A program made the translations under genes and the position numbers. A stretch of DNA of 64,000 nucleotides from assembly GCA_905215555.1 (NCBI GenBank), contig CAJMQU010000005.1:62001-126000 (forward strand), given 5' to 3'. This document shows positions 43,365 to 52,577 of the stretch, piece by piece (the stretch's first letter is position 1; every line of letters begins with the position of its first letter). The notes beneath the pieces are model-generated. The model did not search any database and had not been told where the DNA came from. It worked only from the letters and a program-made list of their open reading frames with translations. The stretch is from an uncultured bacterium (GTDB lineage: Bacteria; Bacteroidota; Bacteroidia; Bacteroidales; Bacteroidaceae).

Positions 43365-44432
43365 ATGGAACTTGAATTAGAATCTATTTTGCTGCCGGGC
43401 ATTGAAGAAAAACGCCCCATGGTTATTGCAGGCCCTTGCAGCGCCGAGACAGAAGAACAAGTGATGTGCACCGCCAAGCAACTGGCTGAAAAGGGAATGA
43501 AGATATTCCGTGCCGGAATCTGGAAACCGCGTACCAAGCCGGGCGGTTTCGAAGGTGTAGGCGTTGACGGTCTGGCATGGCTGAAAGAGGTGAAGAAGGA
43601 AACAGGCATGTATGTTTCTACCGAAGTGGCTACTTCGAAACACGTATACGAATGTCTGAAAGCAGGCATCGACATTCTGTGGATTGGCGCACGCACTACC
43701 GCCAACCCCTTTGCCATGCAGGAAATTGCCGATGCACTGAAAGGTGTGGATATTCCTGTATTCGTTAAGAATCCGGTGAATCCCGACCTGGAACTCTGGA
43801 TCGGTGCACTGGAGCGCATCAACAATGCCGGACTGAAACGTCTTGCAGCCATTCACCGCGGCTTCAGCAGCTACGACAAAAAGTTGTACCGCAACCTGCC
43901 GCAGTGGCACATCCCTATCGAGTTGCGCCGCCGCATCCCGAATCTGCCGATCATCTGTGATCCCAGCCACATCGGCGGAAAACGCGAACTGGTAGCTCCG
44001 CTTTGCCAGCAGGCAATGGACCTCGGCTTCAACGGTCTGATTATCGAAAGCCACTGCAACCCGGATTGCGCATGGAGCGACGCCTCACAGCAGGTGACTC
44101 CGGACGTACTGGATTACATTCTGAACCTGCTCGTCATCCGTAAAGAGACTCAGACCACGGAAAACCTCAACGAATTGCGCAAGCAGATTGATGAGTGTGA
44201 CAACAACCTGATGCAGGAACTGGCCAAGCGTATGCGCGTGGCACGTGAAATCGGAACTTTCAAGAAGGAACATGACATGACCATCTTGCAGACAGGACGC
44301 TACAACGAGATTCTGGATAAACGCGGCTCACAGGGTGTACTTCTGGGCGTGGATTCAGAGTTTATCAAGAAGGTGTTCGAGCTGATACACGAGGAAAGTG
44401 TAAGACAACAAATGGAAATTATTAATAAGTGA
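43365..44432 (+). CDS. aroF: Bifunctional DAHP synthase / chorismate mutase
   Basis: A 355-residue fusion from the ATG at 43365; an in-frame extension upstream lacks family similarity. The N-terminal part is a 3-deoxy-7-phosphoheptulonate synthase (MVIAGPCSAETEEQ, GIWKPRTKPGGFEGVGVDGL, WIGARTTANPFAMQEIA, CDPSHIGGKREL), the first step of the shikimate pathway. The last about 90 residues are an AroQ-type chorismate mutase (ENLNELRKQIDECDNNLMQE, LAKRMRVAREIGTFKKEH). The fusion joins entry and branch-point reactions and can give feedback control of the synthase through the mutase part. Third structural gene of the attenuated operon. Confidence 0.93.
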   Translation: MELELESILLPGIEEKRPMVIAGPCSAETEEQVMCTAKQLAEKGMKIFRAGIWKPRTKPGGFEGVGVDGLAWLKEVKKETGMYVSTEVATSKHVYECLKAGIDILWIGARTTANPFAMQEIADALKGVDIPVFVKNPVNPDLELWIGALERINNAGLKRLAAIHRGFSSYDKKLYRNLPQWHIPIELRRRIPNLPIICDPSHIGGKRELVAPLCQQAMDLGFNGLIIESHCNPDCAWSDASQQVTPDVLDYILNLLVIRKETQTTENLNELRKQIDECDNNLMQELAKRMRVAREIGTFKKEHDMTILQTGRYNEILDKRGSQGVLLGVDSEFIKKVFELIHEESVRQQMEIINK

Positions 44433-44500
44433 CAAGCTACAGGCTACGAGCTACAAGTAGCTGCCCTATCCATGACGTAGGACACTTGTAGCCCGTAACT
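44430..44500. repeat. Dispersed inverted repeat after the DAHP synthase gene, copy B
   Basis: Begins TGACAAGCTAC (44430-44440) overlapping the stop codon of the DAHP synthase gene, and ends CTTGTAGCCCGTAACT (44485-44500), both identical to the ends of the element after recQ (5057-5117). The middle differs (contains GGCTACGAGCTACAAGTAG). The arms can pair. It lies inside the operon, before tyrA, so it is not a complete terminator unless tyrA has its own promoter. Confidence 0.7.
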
Positions 44501-44523
44501 CATGTAGCCAAAACATTATCATT

Positions 44524-45297
44524 ATGCGTATTTTAATACTTGGAGCCGGCAAAATGGGCTCTTTCTTTACAGATATTCTAAGTTTCCAACATGAAACGGC
44601 AGTGTTCGACGTGAATCCGCACCAGTTGCGCTTTGTCTACAACACCTATCGTTTCACCACGCTGGAGGAAATAAAAGACTTCGAACCGGAATTGGTAATC
44701 AATGCCGCCACGGTGAAATATACGCTGGATGCATTCCGCAAGGTGCTGCCTGTGCTGCCCAAAGACTGCATCATCAGTGATATCGCCTCTGTGAAAACAG
44801 GGTTGAAGAAATTCTATGAAGAAAGTGGTTTCCGCTATGTATCGTCGCATCCGATGTTCGGCCCCACGTTTGCCAGCCTCAGCAACCTGAGCAGTGAGAA
44901 TGCCATCATCATCAGCGAAGGCGACCATCTGGGAAAGATTTTCTTCAAGGACCTTTATCAGACCCTTCGTCTCAACATCTTCGAATATACCTTCGATGAG
45001 CACGATGAAACCGTGGCCTATTCATTGTCCATTCCTTTTGTGTCCACCTTTGTCTTCGCAGCCGTGATGAAGCATCAGGAAGCACCAGGCACAACGTTCA
45101 AGAAGCACATGGCAATTGCCAAAGGATTGCTGAGTGAAGATGATTATTTGCTTCAGGAAATTCTGTTTAACCCGCGTACCCCCTCACAAGTAGAGAATAT
45201 ACGCCTGGAACTGAAGAATCTGCTGGAAATCATCAGTACGAAAGATGCGGAAGGGATGAAACAGTATCTGACGAAAATCAGGGAGAAGATCAAGTGA
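44524..45297 (+). CDS. tyrA: Prephenate dehydrogenase
   Basis: A 257-residue cytoplasmic NAD(P)-dependent enzyme that converts prephenate to 4-hydroxyphenylpyruvate for tyrosine. The nucleotide-binding start is RILILGAGKMGSFFTDIL; DIASVKTGLKKFYEES, RYVSSHPMFGPTFASL with the active-site His, and SIPFVSTFVFAA follow. It is shorter than the E. coli protein because it has no fused chorismate mutase, which agrees with the mutase being on the DAHP synthase. Last gene of the aromatic operon; 91 bases separate it from the preceding gene, filled mostly by an inverted repeat. Confidence 0.9.
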   Translation: MRILILGAGKMGSFFTDILSFQHETAVFDVNPHQLRFVYNTYRFTTLEEIKDFEPELVINAATVKYTLDAFRKVLPVLPKDCIISDIASVKTGLKKFYEESGFRYVSSHPMFGPTFASLSNLSSENAIIISEGDHLGKIFFKDLYQTLRLNIFEYTFDEHDETVAYSLSIPFVSTFVFAAVMKHQEAPGTTFKKHMAIAKGLLSEDDYLLQEILFNPRTPSQVENIRLELKNLLEIISTKDAEGMKQYLTKIREKIK

Positions 45298-45318
45298 ATT
45301 CTCCCCACCAAAAACAGA

Positions 45319-45350
45319 TTTGATTATCCAAGAAATATCATGTACTTTTG
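45319..45350 (+). promoter_or_regulatory. dnaG promoter
   Basis: TTTG (45319-45322), a 20-base spacer and TACTTTTG (45343-45350): exact Bacteroides -33/-7 match, 20 bases before the dnaG start. Confidence 0.78.
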
Positions 45351-45370
45351 CATGAACTAAAAAAGGAATC

Positions 45371-47455
45371 ATGATAGACCAACCCACTATAGACAGAATT
45401 CTGGATGCCGCCCAAATTGTAGATATCGTATCAGACTTCGTCACATTGCGCAAACGAGGTGTGAACTATGTAGGCTTGTGTCCGTTCCATGATGATAAGA
45501 CTCCCTCCTTCTACGTGTCGCCTTCCAAAGGGTTGTGCAAGTGTTTCTCCTGCGGCAAAGGGGGCAACGCGGTGCACTTCATTATGGAGCACGAGCAGAT
45601 GAGCTATCCCGAAGCCTTGAAGTACCTGGCTAAGAAATACGGCATAGAAATCAAGGAACGCGAACTTTCCAGCGAAGAGAAACTGATGCAAAGCGAACGT
45701 GAAAGCCTGTTCATTGTGAACAACTTCGCACGCGATTACTTTCAGAACATACTTAAAAACCATGTGGATGGACGCAGCATTGGTATGGCTTACTTCCGCA
45801 ACCGTGGTTTCCGGGATGATATCATCGAGAAGTTCCAGTTAGGCTATTGCACCGAAAGCCATGATGCCATGGCTCAGGAAGCCATCAAGAAGGGATTCAA
45901 GAAAGAATATCTTGTGAAGACGGGCCTTTGTTACGAAACGGACGACCACCGCTTGCGCGATCGCTTCTGGGGACGCGTCATCTTTCCGGTACACACGCTT
46001 TCCGGCAAGGTAGTCGCTTTCGGCGGACGCGTACTTAGCAGTGCGACAAAGGGAGTGAAGGTAAAATATGTCAATTCTCCCGAATCGGAAATCTATCACA
46101 AGAGTAATGAGCTGTATGGCATTTATTTTGCCAAACAGGCAATAGTAAAGCAAGACCGCTGCTTCCTGGTAGAAGGATATACGGATGTCATCTCCATGCA
46201 TCAATCGGGAGTGGAGAACGTTGTGGCATCCTCAGGCACAGCACTGACTCCGGGACAAATCAAACTTATTCACCGCTTCACCAATAATATAACAGTACTT
46301 TATGACGGCGACGTGGCAGGTATCAAGGCATCTCTCCGTGGTATCGACATGTTGCTGGAAGAAGGCATGAACATCAAAGTCTGTCTCCTGCCGGATGGTG
46401 AAGACCCGGACTCTTTTGCCCGTAAACACAATGCTACGGAATTCCAAAAGTTCATACAAGATAATGAAACGGACTTTATACGTTTCAAAACCAACCTCTT
46501 GCTGGAAGATGCGGGAAAGGATCCTATCAAACGTGCAGAATTAATCAGTAATCTGGTACAAAGTATATCGATTATTCCCGAAGCGATTGTCCGCGATGTA
46601 TATATTAAAGAATGCAGTCAGCTACTTCGCTTAGAAGATAAGCTGTTGGTTTCGGAAGTTGCCAAACGACGCGAAACCCAGGCAGAGAAGCAAATAGAGC
46701 AAAGAAACCGGGAAACAAGAAAGACTAATGCTGCCCGCGATGCCGCACAGACGCCGCTTCCCGACGGTATGCAACCACCCTACCCTGAAGATATGCCCCC
46801 CTATCCCATGGATGGAGAGAGGTCTGACAGCAATGCACCTTTTCCACCGGAAGCAGCCCAATATGTATCTTACATTCCGCAGGAAGGAAAAGAAGGACAG
46901 GAGTTCTACAAATATGAACGCCTCATCCTGCAAATGGTAGTACGCTACGGAGAGAAAGTGATGTGCAATGTTCCGGATGAAGAAGGGAACGAAATACCTG
47001 TTACCGTAACGGAATATGTAGTCAATGATTTAAAAGAGGATGAATTGGCTTTTCATAATCCCTTGCACAGGCAGATGCTGGCAGAAGCGGCCGAGCATAT
47101 ACATAATGAAGGATTCACCGCAGAGCGGTACTTCCTGTCACACCCGGACCAGGCAATCAGTAAACTGAGCACAGAGCTGATCGCCGACCGCTATCAGCTA
47201 AGCAAATATCACTCCAAAGCCCAAAAGCTGATAACGGATGAAGAACGTCTTTTTGAATTGGTGCCAACGCTGATGATCAACTTCAAATACGCCATTGTCA
47301 GCGAAGAGCTAAAACACATGATGTTTGCCCTGCAAGATCCTGCCGTAGCCAATGACAATGAAAAATGCAACGCACTGATGCAACGCTACAGCGAATTGCG
47401 AAGCGTACAGAGCATCATGGCAAAACGGCTGGGTGACCGCGTAGTATTACCTTGA
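45371..47455 (+). CDS. dnaG: DNA primase
   Basis: A 694-residue enzyme that makes RNA primers at the replication fork. The N-terminal CHC2 zinc finger is CPFHDDKTPSFYVSPSK with the CFSCGKGG pair; the RNA polymerase domain has FWGRVIFPVHTLSGKVVAFG and GRVLS; the TOPRIM fold has LVEGYTDVISMHQSG, SSGTALT and LYDGDVAGIKAS. A proline-rich linker (about residues 458-495, PLPDGMQPPYPEDMPPYPMD) separates the core from the C-terminal helicase-interaction region, which is typical in position but not in composition. It has its own promoter. Confidence 0.96.
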   Translation: MIDQPTIDRILDAAQIVDIVSDFVTLRKRGVNYVGLCPFHDDKTPSFYVSPSKGLCKCFSCGKGGNAVHFIMEHEQMSYPEALKYLAKKYGIEIKERELSSEEKLMQSERESLFIVNNFARDYFQNILKNHVDGRSIGMAYFRNRGFRDDIIEKFQLGYCTESHDAMAQEAIKKGFKKEYLVKTGLCYETDDHRLRDRFWGRVIFPVHTLSGKVVAFGGRVLSSATKGVKVKYVNSPESEIYHKSNELYGIYFAKQAIVKQDRCFLVEGYTDVISMHQSGVENVVASSGTALTPGQIKLIHRFTNNITVLYDGDVAGIKASLRGIDMLLEEGMNIKVCLLPDGEDPDSFARKHNATEFQKFIQDNETDFIRFKTNLLLEDAGKDPIKRAELISNLVQSISIIPEAIVRDVYIKECSQLLRLEDKLLVSEVAKRRETQAEKQIEQRNRETRKTNAARDAAQTPLPDGMQPPYPEDMPPYPMDGERSDSNAPFPPEAAQYVSYIPQEGKEGQEFYKYERLILQMVVRYGEKVMCNVPDEEGNEIPVTVTEYVVNDLKEDELAFHNPLHRQMLAEAAEHIHNEGFTAERYFLSHPDQAISKLSTELIADRYQLSKYHSKAQKLITDEERLFELVPTLMINFKYAIVSEELKHMMFALQDPAVANDNEKCNALMQRYSELRSVQSIMAKRLGDRVVLP

Positions 47456-47482
47456 TTTAACAGAAAAAAATCCGTTGGTTCC

Positions 47483-48076
47483 TTAAAAACCGGCCTTGTG
47501 GTGAATGAGGTTCATAAACTCCTCACGCGTCTTTGCCTGGTTGAATGCACCGGTAAAGTCGGAAGTGGTCGTTATCGAATTTTGCTTTTCAACCCCACGC
47601 ATCTGCATACACATATGTTTAGCTTCTACAACCACCATCACGCCCAGCGGATTCAGTGTTTCCTGTATACACTCCTTGATTTGAAGTGTCATGCGCTCCT
47701 GTACCTGCAAGCGGTGGGAGAAAATATCCACAACACGGGCAATCTTACTTAAACCCGTAATATAGCCGTTAGGAATGTAGGCCACATGTGCTTTCCCATA
47801 GAATGGGAGCATGTGGTGTTCGCAGAGTGAGAAGAAATCAATGTCCTTCACAATCACCATCTGACTGTATTCTTCTTTGAACTTGGCGGAACGGAGCACT
47901 TCGTGCGGATCCATATAGTAACCTTTCGTCAGGCTCAACATGGCTTTCGCTACCCGTTCGGGAGTTTTCAGCAATCCTTCACGTTCGGCATCCTCGCCCA
48001 ACAGAGTTATAATACGATGATAATGTTCTTTCAGTTCATCCAGTGCAGGAGATACAATTTCTTCTTTTCCTAACAT
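47483..48076 (-). CDS. folE: GTP cyclohydrolase I
   Basis: A 197-residue cytoplasmic enzyme that turns GTP into dihydroneopterin triphosphate, the first step to folate-type cofactors. Family blocks are [39 protein letters not shown] (zinc Cys and His), [31 protein letters not shown] and [20 protein letters not shown] with the second zinc Cys. The spacing to the SPOR gene upstream is nine bases, so the two are in one operon, probably with tpiA further upstream. Confidence 0.95.
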   Translation of the reverse strand: MLGKEEIVSPALDELKEHYHRIITLLGEDAEREGLLKTPERVAKAMLSLTKGYYMDPHEVLRSAKFKEEYSQMVIVKDIDFFSLCEHHMLPFYGKAHVAYIPNGYITGLSKIARVVDIFSHRLQVQERMTLQIKECIQETLNPLGVMVVVEAKHMCMQMRGVEKQNSITTTSDFTGAFNQAKTREEFMNLIHHKAGF

Positions 48077-48085
48077 GATAAAATT

Positions 48086-48541
48086 TTATAAAGGGATGTT
48101 TATCTGCTCTTTCACAATAGACACTTCTTTGAATACGCCTGTAGCACGCAACTGGCGCATCATGGCATCAGCTTCCTCAATACTGCGGAAATCTCCTACG
48201 CGACACAGCCAGCGGGGAGAGTTGAAAGAGGTGTAAACAGAAAGATCCGGGAAATATTCTTTGATACGTGAGCCCACTGCATGAGCTTCATTCTTGGCTC
48301 TGCTGGTGTTATTTCCGGCATACACTTGTACGCGGTAACCCTGACTCTTAAGCACTCTGTTATCCGTCCCAGTAGGAACATACTCCTGACCGATCAAAGC
48401 CGTGATACGGGCATCCTGATGAATGGTCACCTTACCTTGTCCCGGCACATTGCGTTCCAGACTCTTCACAATGTTATTCTGAGCCGAAGCAACAGCAGCG
48501 AAAGCAAAACATGCAATTAAAAGTAAACCAAGCTTTTTCAT
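48086..48541 (-). CDS. SPOR domain protein, periplasmic
   Basis: A 151-residue protein with a signal peptide (MKKLGLLLIACFAFAAVASA). The C-terminal half (from about residue 68) is a SPOR domain, QGYRVQVYAGNNTSRAKNEA with CRVGDFRSIEEADAMMRQL, which binds glycan strands lacking stem peptides at division sites. Between folE and tpiA in the same direction. Role in cell division or wall maintenance is inferred. Confidence 0.85.
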   Translation of the reverse strand: MKKLGLLLIACFAFAAVASAQNNIVKSLERNVPGQGKVTIHQDARITALIGQEYVPTGTDNRVLKSQGYRVQVYAGNNTSRAKNEAHAVGSRIKEYFPDLSVYTSFNSPRWLCRVGDFRSIEEADAMMRQLRATGVFKEVSIVKEQINIPL

Positions 48542-48591
48542 TAGATAATGTTTTTATGCAGCTGACAAGTTTTTCACTTAACAAGTTGGCT

Positions 48592-48616
48592 AAGGGAGTA
48601 CAAATCATCCTCCCTT
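48592..48616 (-). terminator. Stem-loop after tpiA
   Basis: AAGGGAG (48592-48598) and CTCCCTT (48610-48616) pair around an 11-base loop in the gap between tpiA and the SPOR gene. No strong U tail follows on the minus strand, so it may reduce rather than stop read-through. Confidence 0.4.
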
Positions 48617-48648
48617 GTCAACCTGTATCTATTTCCTTGTCGCCTTAA

Positions 48649-49404
48649 TTAGTTAAAAGCGTCAATGATACCCTTGAAGTCAGCAACCTTCAAAGCAGCA
48701 CCACCGATCAAACCACCGTCAACATCGGGATTAGCAAACAATTCCTTTGCATTAGACGGCTTAGCGCTACCACCGTAAAGGATAGAGCAGTTTTCAGCGA
48801 TTTCCTTACCGTACTTGTCAGCAACCAGTGAACGGATGAAAGCGTGGATTTCCTGAGCCTGAGCAGGAGTAGCAGTCTTACCTGTACCAATAGCCCAAAC
48901 CGGTTCGTAAGCCAATATGATCTTAGAGAAATCTTCAGCAGACAGTGAGAATACAGAAGCCAGCTGAGCAGCAACTACTTCATTCTGCTTGTTAGCTTCG
49001 CGTTCTTCCAGCACTTCACCGATACAGAAAATCGGAGTCAGACCGTTAGCCAAAGCCAATTTTACTTTTTCTTCCAGGATAGCAACAGTTTCACCGTAGT
49101 AAGCACGACGTTCCGAGTGACCCAGGATTACATATTTAGCACCTGTAGAAGCAACCATAGCAGCTGAAACCTCACCAGTGTAAGCACCAGATTCTTTGTC
49201 AGCGCAGTTTTCAGCACCTACACCAATCTTAGCAGGGTCTACCAACGGAGTAACCGATGCCAAGTGGATAAAAGGAGTACAGATGATTACATCACAGTTA
49301 GGCTTTTCGTTAGCCAATACTTCATTCAGTTCTTTTGCAAGAGCAATACCCTCCTGAAGGGTCTTGTTCATTTTCCAGTTTCCTGCAACAATGTTTTTTC
49401 TCAT
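48649..49404 (-). CDS. tpiA: Triosephosphate isomerase
   Basis: A 251-residue glycolytic enzyme that interconverts dihydroxyacetone phosphate and glyceraldehyde 3-phosphate. All catalytic motifs are seen: the N-terminal [10 protein letters not shown] (Asn, Lys), VILGHSERR (His), [17 protein letters not shown] (Glu and the flexible loop) and [14 protein letters not shown], which binds phosphate. Low codon irregularity and typical length. It follows the DoxX-like gene by 31 bases in the same direction. Confidence 0.97.
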   Translation of the reverse strand: MRKNIVAGNWKMNKTLQEGIALAKELNEVLANEKPNCDVIICTPFIHLASVTPLVDPAKIGVGAENCADKESGAYTGEVSAAMVASTGAKYVILGHSERRAYYGETVAILEEKVKLALANGLTPIFCIGEVLEEREANKQNEVVAAQLASVFSLSAEDFSKIILAYEPVWAIGTGKTATPAQAQEIHAFIRSLVADKYGKEIAENCSILYGGSAKPSNAKELFANPDVDGGLIGGAALKVADFKGIIDAFN

Positions 49405-49435
49405 TTTGTTTTATTTATTAAAAGGGTTAATGTAT

Positions 49436-50728
49436 TTACAATTTAGTTTTTCTCTCCCTACGTTTGACAACCAGAATATCCACACCAATAACCAACAACA
49501 AAGGAATGATAAACCATAACAGCACATAACCAATAGTACGCAAATCGCTTTCTTGCTTCTGCTGTCCTATTTCCAGTTTATCCAGGCTGTCCGTCAGCAC
49601 ATACTCATCCGGTAACTTATTATCACTCCATTTATTCAGAATAGTGCCTCCTTTTATCAGCATTAATCCGGGATTGGAACGAATTATGGTTTTCAGAGTG
49701 ATATCATCCATCTGACAGAAGGGATATTCTGCTCCGGTCTTATCACGCCATAATTCTATCTGATCTTCCGGCGAAGAAGTCAAGGCATAAAATCCGTAAC
49801 CATGCTCCACGCTGTAATCGTATATCTCATTGATAAGATCTATATTGCTATCGTCAGCCATCTCAATGCGATGGGCTACTAGCAAAAATGTATACCCCTG
49901 ATCAGATAAAATGCTATCTGTCAGATCTTCTCCGGTTTCCAGACTCATGATAGAAAAATCATGGACAACCGGTTCGTAACCTTTCTCTTTCAGCACCGTA
50001 CGCGTTTCAACAAATGTCCATGTACTATCCGGATAGTTATCTAATGTAAACTCTTGCTGTTTTCCGTCCTTCTCCAGAATAAATTTGCTTTCAAACACAC
50101 TCGGCTTTGCTCCTTCCGGCATTTCCATGCCTTCTTTGATATTTTGTCCTATCTTATAAGGACGAAAATCCAGAATAGGCAGATCGCCCAAGCAATAGAA
50201 TGAGAGTGCGAAGACAAACAAGAACGTATACATAGACACCATCCATGCCATTTTTGCCGTAATAAAACGGATAATCAGCTTTCCTCCTTTGAAAACTGAC
50301 ACGGCCGCAACAAACAGCACTACATTCTTGCCAAATGTTTCCCAGTTCGTCAATACCCATGCATCACCAAAACATCCGCAATCAGACACCGGATTGGCTA
50401 ATGCAAGATATAATGTCAACGGCGTCATCACAATCATCAGCAGCAAAGCCATGGTTGTGGCAAATCTCCGCTTTATACCGAAAAACAAGAAGACGCCTAC
50501 TGAAAACTCCAATGCTGACAATACAACTGCAGACAGCAGTTGCAGATAAGCCGGAAACCATGAAACCATCCCGAAAGCAGTCAGGTAATCCTGGATCTTA
50601 TAAAAAGAGCCTAACGGATCGACTGCTTTTACGAAACCTGAAAAGATGAACACTGTCGCCAACAAGAAACGGCATACATTCACCCAGCTTTTCCAGATTA
50701 TATGTTTCTGTTTAGTCTCCAAATTCAA
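49436..50728 (-). CDS. DoxX/MauE-like membrane protein with extracytoplasmic thioredoxin-like part
   Basis: A 430-residue protein. The N-terminal half has four membrane spans of the DoxX type (RFLLATVFIFSGFVKAVDPL, AVVLSALEFSVGVFLFFGI, ATTMALLLMIVMTPLTLYLA with the nearby NPVSDCGCFGD motif). The Cys pair in CGCFGD is typical of MauE/DoxX redox membrane proteins. The C-terminal half is soluble (about residues 190-400) and resembles a TlpA-like or AhpC-like fold without an obvious CxxC, and a final span (TIGYVLLWFIIPLLLVIGVD) anchors it. It overlaps the DUF1599 gene by 17 bases. Function not established. Confidence 0.78.
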   Translation of the reverse strand: MNLETKQKHIIWKSWVNVCRFLLATVFIFSGFVKAVDPLGSFYKIQDYLTAFGMVSWFPAYLQLLSAVVLSALEFSVGVFLFFGIKRRFATTMALLLMIVMTPLTLYLALANPVSDCGCFGDAWVLTNWETFGKNVVLFVAAVSVFKGGKLIIRFITAKMAWMVSMYTFLFVFALSFYCLGDLPILDFRPYKIGQNIKEGMEMPEGAKPSVFESKFILEKDGKQQEFTLDNYPDSTWTFVETRTVLKEKGYEPVVHDFSIMSLETGEDLTDSILSDQGYTFLLVAHRIEMADDSNIDLINEIYDYSVEHGYGFYALTSSPEDQIELWRDKTGAEYPFCQMDDITLKTIIRSNPGLMLIKGGTILNKWSDNKLPDEYVLTDSLDKLEIGQQKQESDLRTIGYVLLWFIIPLLLVIGVDILVVKRRERKTKL

Positions 50729-51254
50729 GCTTGATCAAACCAAATACGGAATAATTAATCATGTCCATATAGTTAGCATCCACCCCTTCCGAGACCAAAG
50801 TTTGTCCCGACAGACTTTCAATCTGCTTGGTGCGGTAGATTTTCATCAGTATCAAATCAGTGTACGAGCTGACACGCATGCTACGCCATGCTTCATCATA
50901 ATCATGATTCTTGGCAAGCATCAGTTCCAATGAAGTCTTGGCATATTTATCATACAGCGCCATAGCTTCTTCATTCGGAATATCTGCTGATTCGGCATAT
51001 CCCAATTCCAATTGTATCAGCCCGATTATGCCATAGTTGACAATCGCAATGAACTCGGAACGTATTCCTTCGTCCACTAACGTCACTCCTTTGGTTTCAA
51101 TACTTCTGATACGATTGGCTTTAATAAATATCTGGTCAGTCACGGAAGCCGGACGGAGAATACGCCACGCCGGACCGTAATCATGTAGTTTCTTCGAGAA
51201 CAAGTCACGGCAGATGGCAATGACATGTTCAAATTGTTGCTTGGTATCTTTCAT
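50712..51254 (-). CDS. DUF1599 protein
   Basis: A 180-residue protein made of two similar DUF1599 halves: KKLHDYGPAWRILRPASVTD with SEFIAIVNYGIIGLIQLELG, and AKNHDYDEAWRSMRVSSYTD with ANYMDMINYSVFGLIKLEFG. The repeat (about 85 residues each) suggests internal duplication. I chose the ATG at 51254; a TTG 21 bases upstream falls inside a TATTTTTG promoter box on the minus strand. No signal peptide. Function unknown; it is conserved next to the DoxX gene in this layout. Confidence 0.8.
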   Translation of the reverse strand: MKDTKQQFEHVIAICRDLFSKKLHDYGPAWRILRPASVTDQIFIKANRIRSIETKGVTLVDEGIRSEFIAIVNYGIIGLIQLELGYAESADIPNEEAMALYDKYAKTSLELMLAKNHDYDEAWRSMRVSSYTDLILMKIYRTKQIESLSGQTLVSEGVDANYMDMINYSVFGLIKLEFGD

Positions 51255-51375
51255 TTCCTTACAAATAGGTCGCAAAAATAGTGCAAACCGAATGCAGAAG
51301 CAGCTTTGCTTATGCTGAGTCGCAGCCTATTTCCGCTTTTCGTGGCAAAGGTAGGAATAATTAAAGAAAAAAGAA

Positions 51376-51411
51376 AAGAGGGCACTCTAAATTATATTAA
51401 AGTACCCTCTT
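51376..51411 (-). terminator. Intrinsic terminator after the M23 peptidase gene
   Basis: AAGAGGGCACT (51376-51386) and AGTACCCTCTT (51401-51411) pair with one mismatch; on the minus strand the stem is followed by a U-rich run (CTTTTCTTTTTTCTTT). Strong and well placed, 22 bases past the stop. Confidence 0.85.
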
Positions 51412-51432
51412 CTTTATAAGGTTATCTATATC

Positions 51433-52305
51433 TTACGAACAGCGCAGAACTTGTCCCGGACGTAAAATTGTCTTCCGTGTAATGCGGTTCAACTGACAAA
51501 GCTTGTCAATAGATACTCCCTGGCGGGATGCAATCTTAGACAACGTATCACCACTCTTCACTTTATAGAACAGCCCCTCACCGGAAGCCATGCTACGGGC
51601 AGTCGTACCCTTAGGAGATTTGGTCTTATTGAAAGTGTAATGATCAGCAACGATATCTTGCTTTTCAAAGTCGAACATCAACGCCGGATTAATAGGAATC
51701 CCCAGGAAGCGGGTTTCAAAATGCAGATGCGAACCGGTAGAACGTCCGGTATTACCCCCTAAAGCGATCGGTTCTCCGGCCCTAACCAATTGGTTAATAT
51801 CTACAATCTGCTTGGACAAGTGTCCATAGACTGTTTCCAGTCCATTGTCATGACGAATAACGATATACTTGCCATATCCACGACGCCCCTGATTCTTAAC
51901 AACACGCACCTTACCGTCGAAAGCAGCACGGATCGTATCACCTACATATACTTTAATATCCAGCCCATAGTGCATTCTGCGTCTTCTGGGACGATATCCG
52001 AATACATCGGTAATCTTCGTATGCGTAGTAGGCATACAAAAACCGGTCAAATCTACCTTATAACTTTCCGGCACAATAGCATCGCCGTAAGCTTGCACGT
52101 ATTCATTATTCCAGTTCGGATATAAGCTCAGACCAGGATATGCAGATTGCTCCGCACGTATCTGCTTCTGTAAAGCCAAAGAGTCAACGCTCTTGAGTTT
52201 TCTGTCGATAGGGGCTTGGCGTGCAATCAGATCCTGAGAGAAAGAATTCAGACTGACCATTGCCGTCGCAGCTATTAGGATTGTTTTAATGCAATTGAAA
52301 TTCAT
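51433..52305 (-). CDS. M23 family peptidoglycan endopeptidase with LysM
   Basis: A 290-residue secreted protein, signal peptide to about residue 24. The M23 (lysostaphin-like) zinc domain has MHYGLDIKVYVGDTIRAAF (HxxxD), YGHLSKQI and GSHLHFETRF (HxH), all intact. A single LysM (FYKVKSGDTLSKIASRQGVS with LCQLNRITRKTILRPGQVL) closes the protein and binds peptidoglycan. It probably cuts stem-peptide cross-links during wall growth. A TACCTTTG -7 element on the minus strand (52418-52425) implies an untranslated leader of about 105 bases with a GTTGG/CCAAC inverted repeat. Confidence 0.92.
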   Translation of the reverse strand: MNFNCIKTILIAATAMVSLNSFSQDLIARQAPIDRKLKSVDSLALQKQIRAEQSAYPGLSLYPNWNNEYVQAYGDAIVPESYKVDLTGFCMPTTHTKITDVFGYRPRRRRMHYGLDIKVYVGDTIRAAFDGKVRVVKNQGRRGYGKYIVIRHDNGLETVYGHLSKQIVDINQLVRAGEPIALGGNTGRSTGSHLHFETRFLGIPINPALMFDFEKQDIVADHYTFNKTKSPKGTTARSMASGEGLFYKVKSGDTLSKIASRQGVSIDKLCQLNRITRKTILRPGQVLRCS

Positions 52306-52577
52306 GCCGTTCCGTCATTCATTTTTGATATCCGTTGGCTAGCACCTCTGGTCACCAACACCTTTTGTTCGTCACCGAATATCCAGATTTATTTTTAAAA
52401 ATTCCCCCAAAGGTAGCATTTCTTCTTTAAAAGGGAAGTCTATCCTTAACTATTTTTTCGGAAAGAGCTCAAAAGGGAAGTTGCAAAATTGCATATAACC
52501 ATCTATTAATCAAAAAGATAACAACAGACATGTTTTACAACATAAAACTGCAAATAAAGTGTATGTTTAACCGTTCT

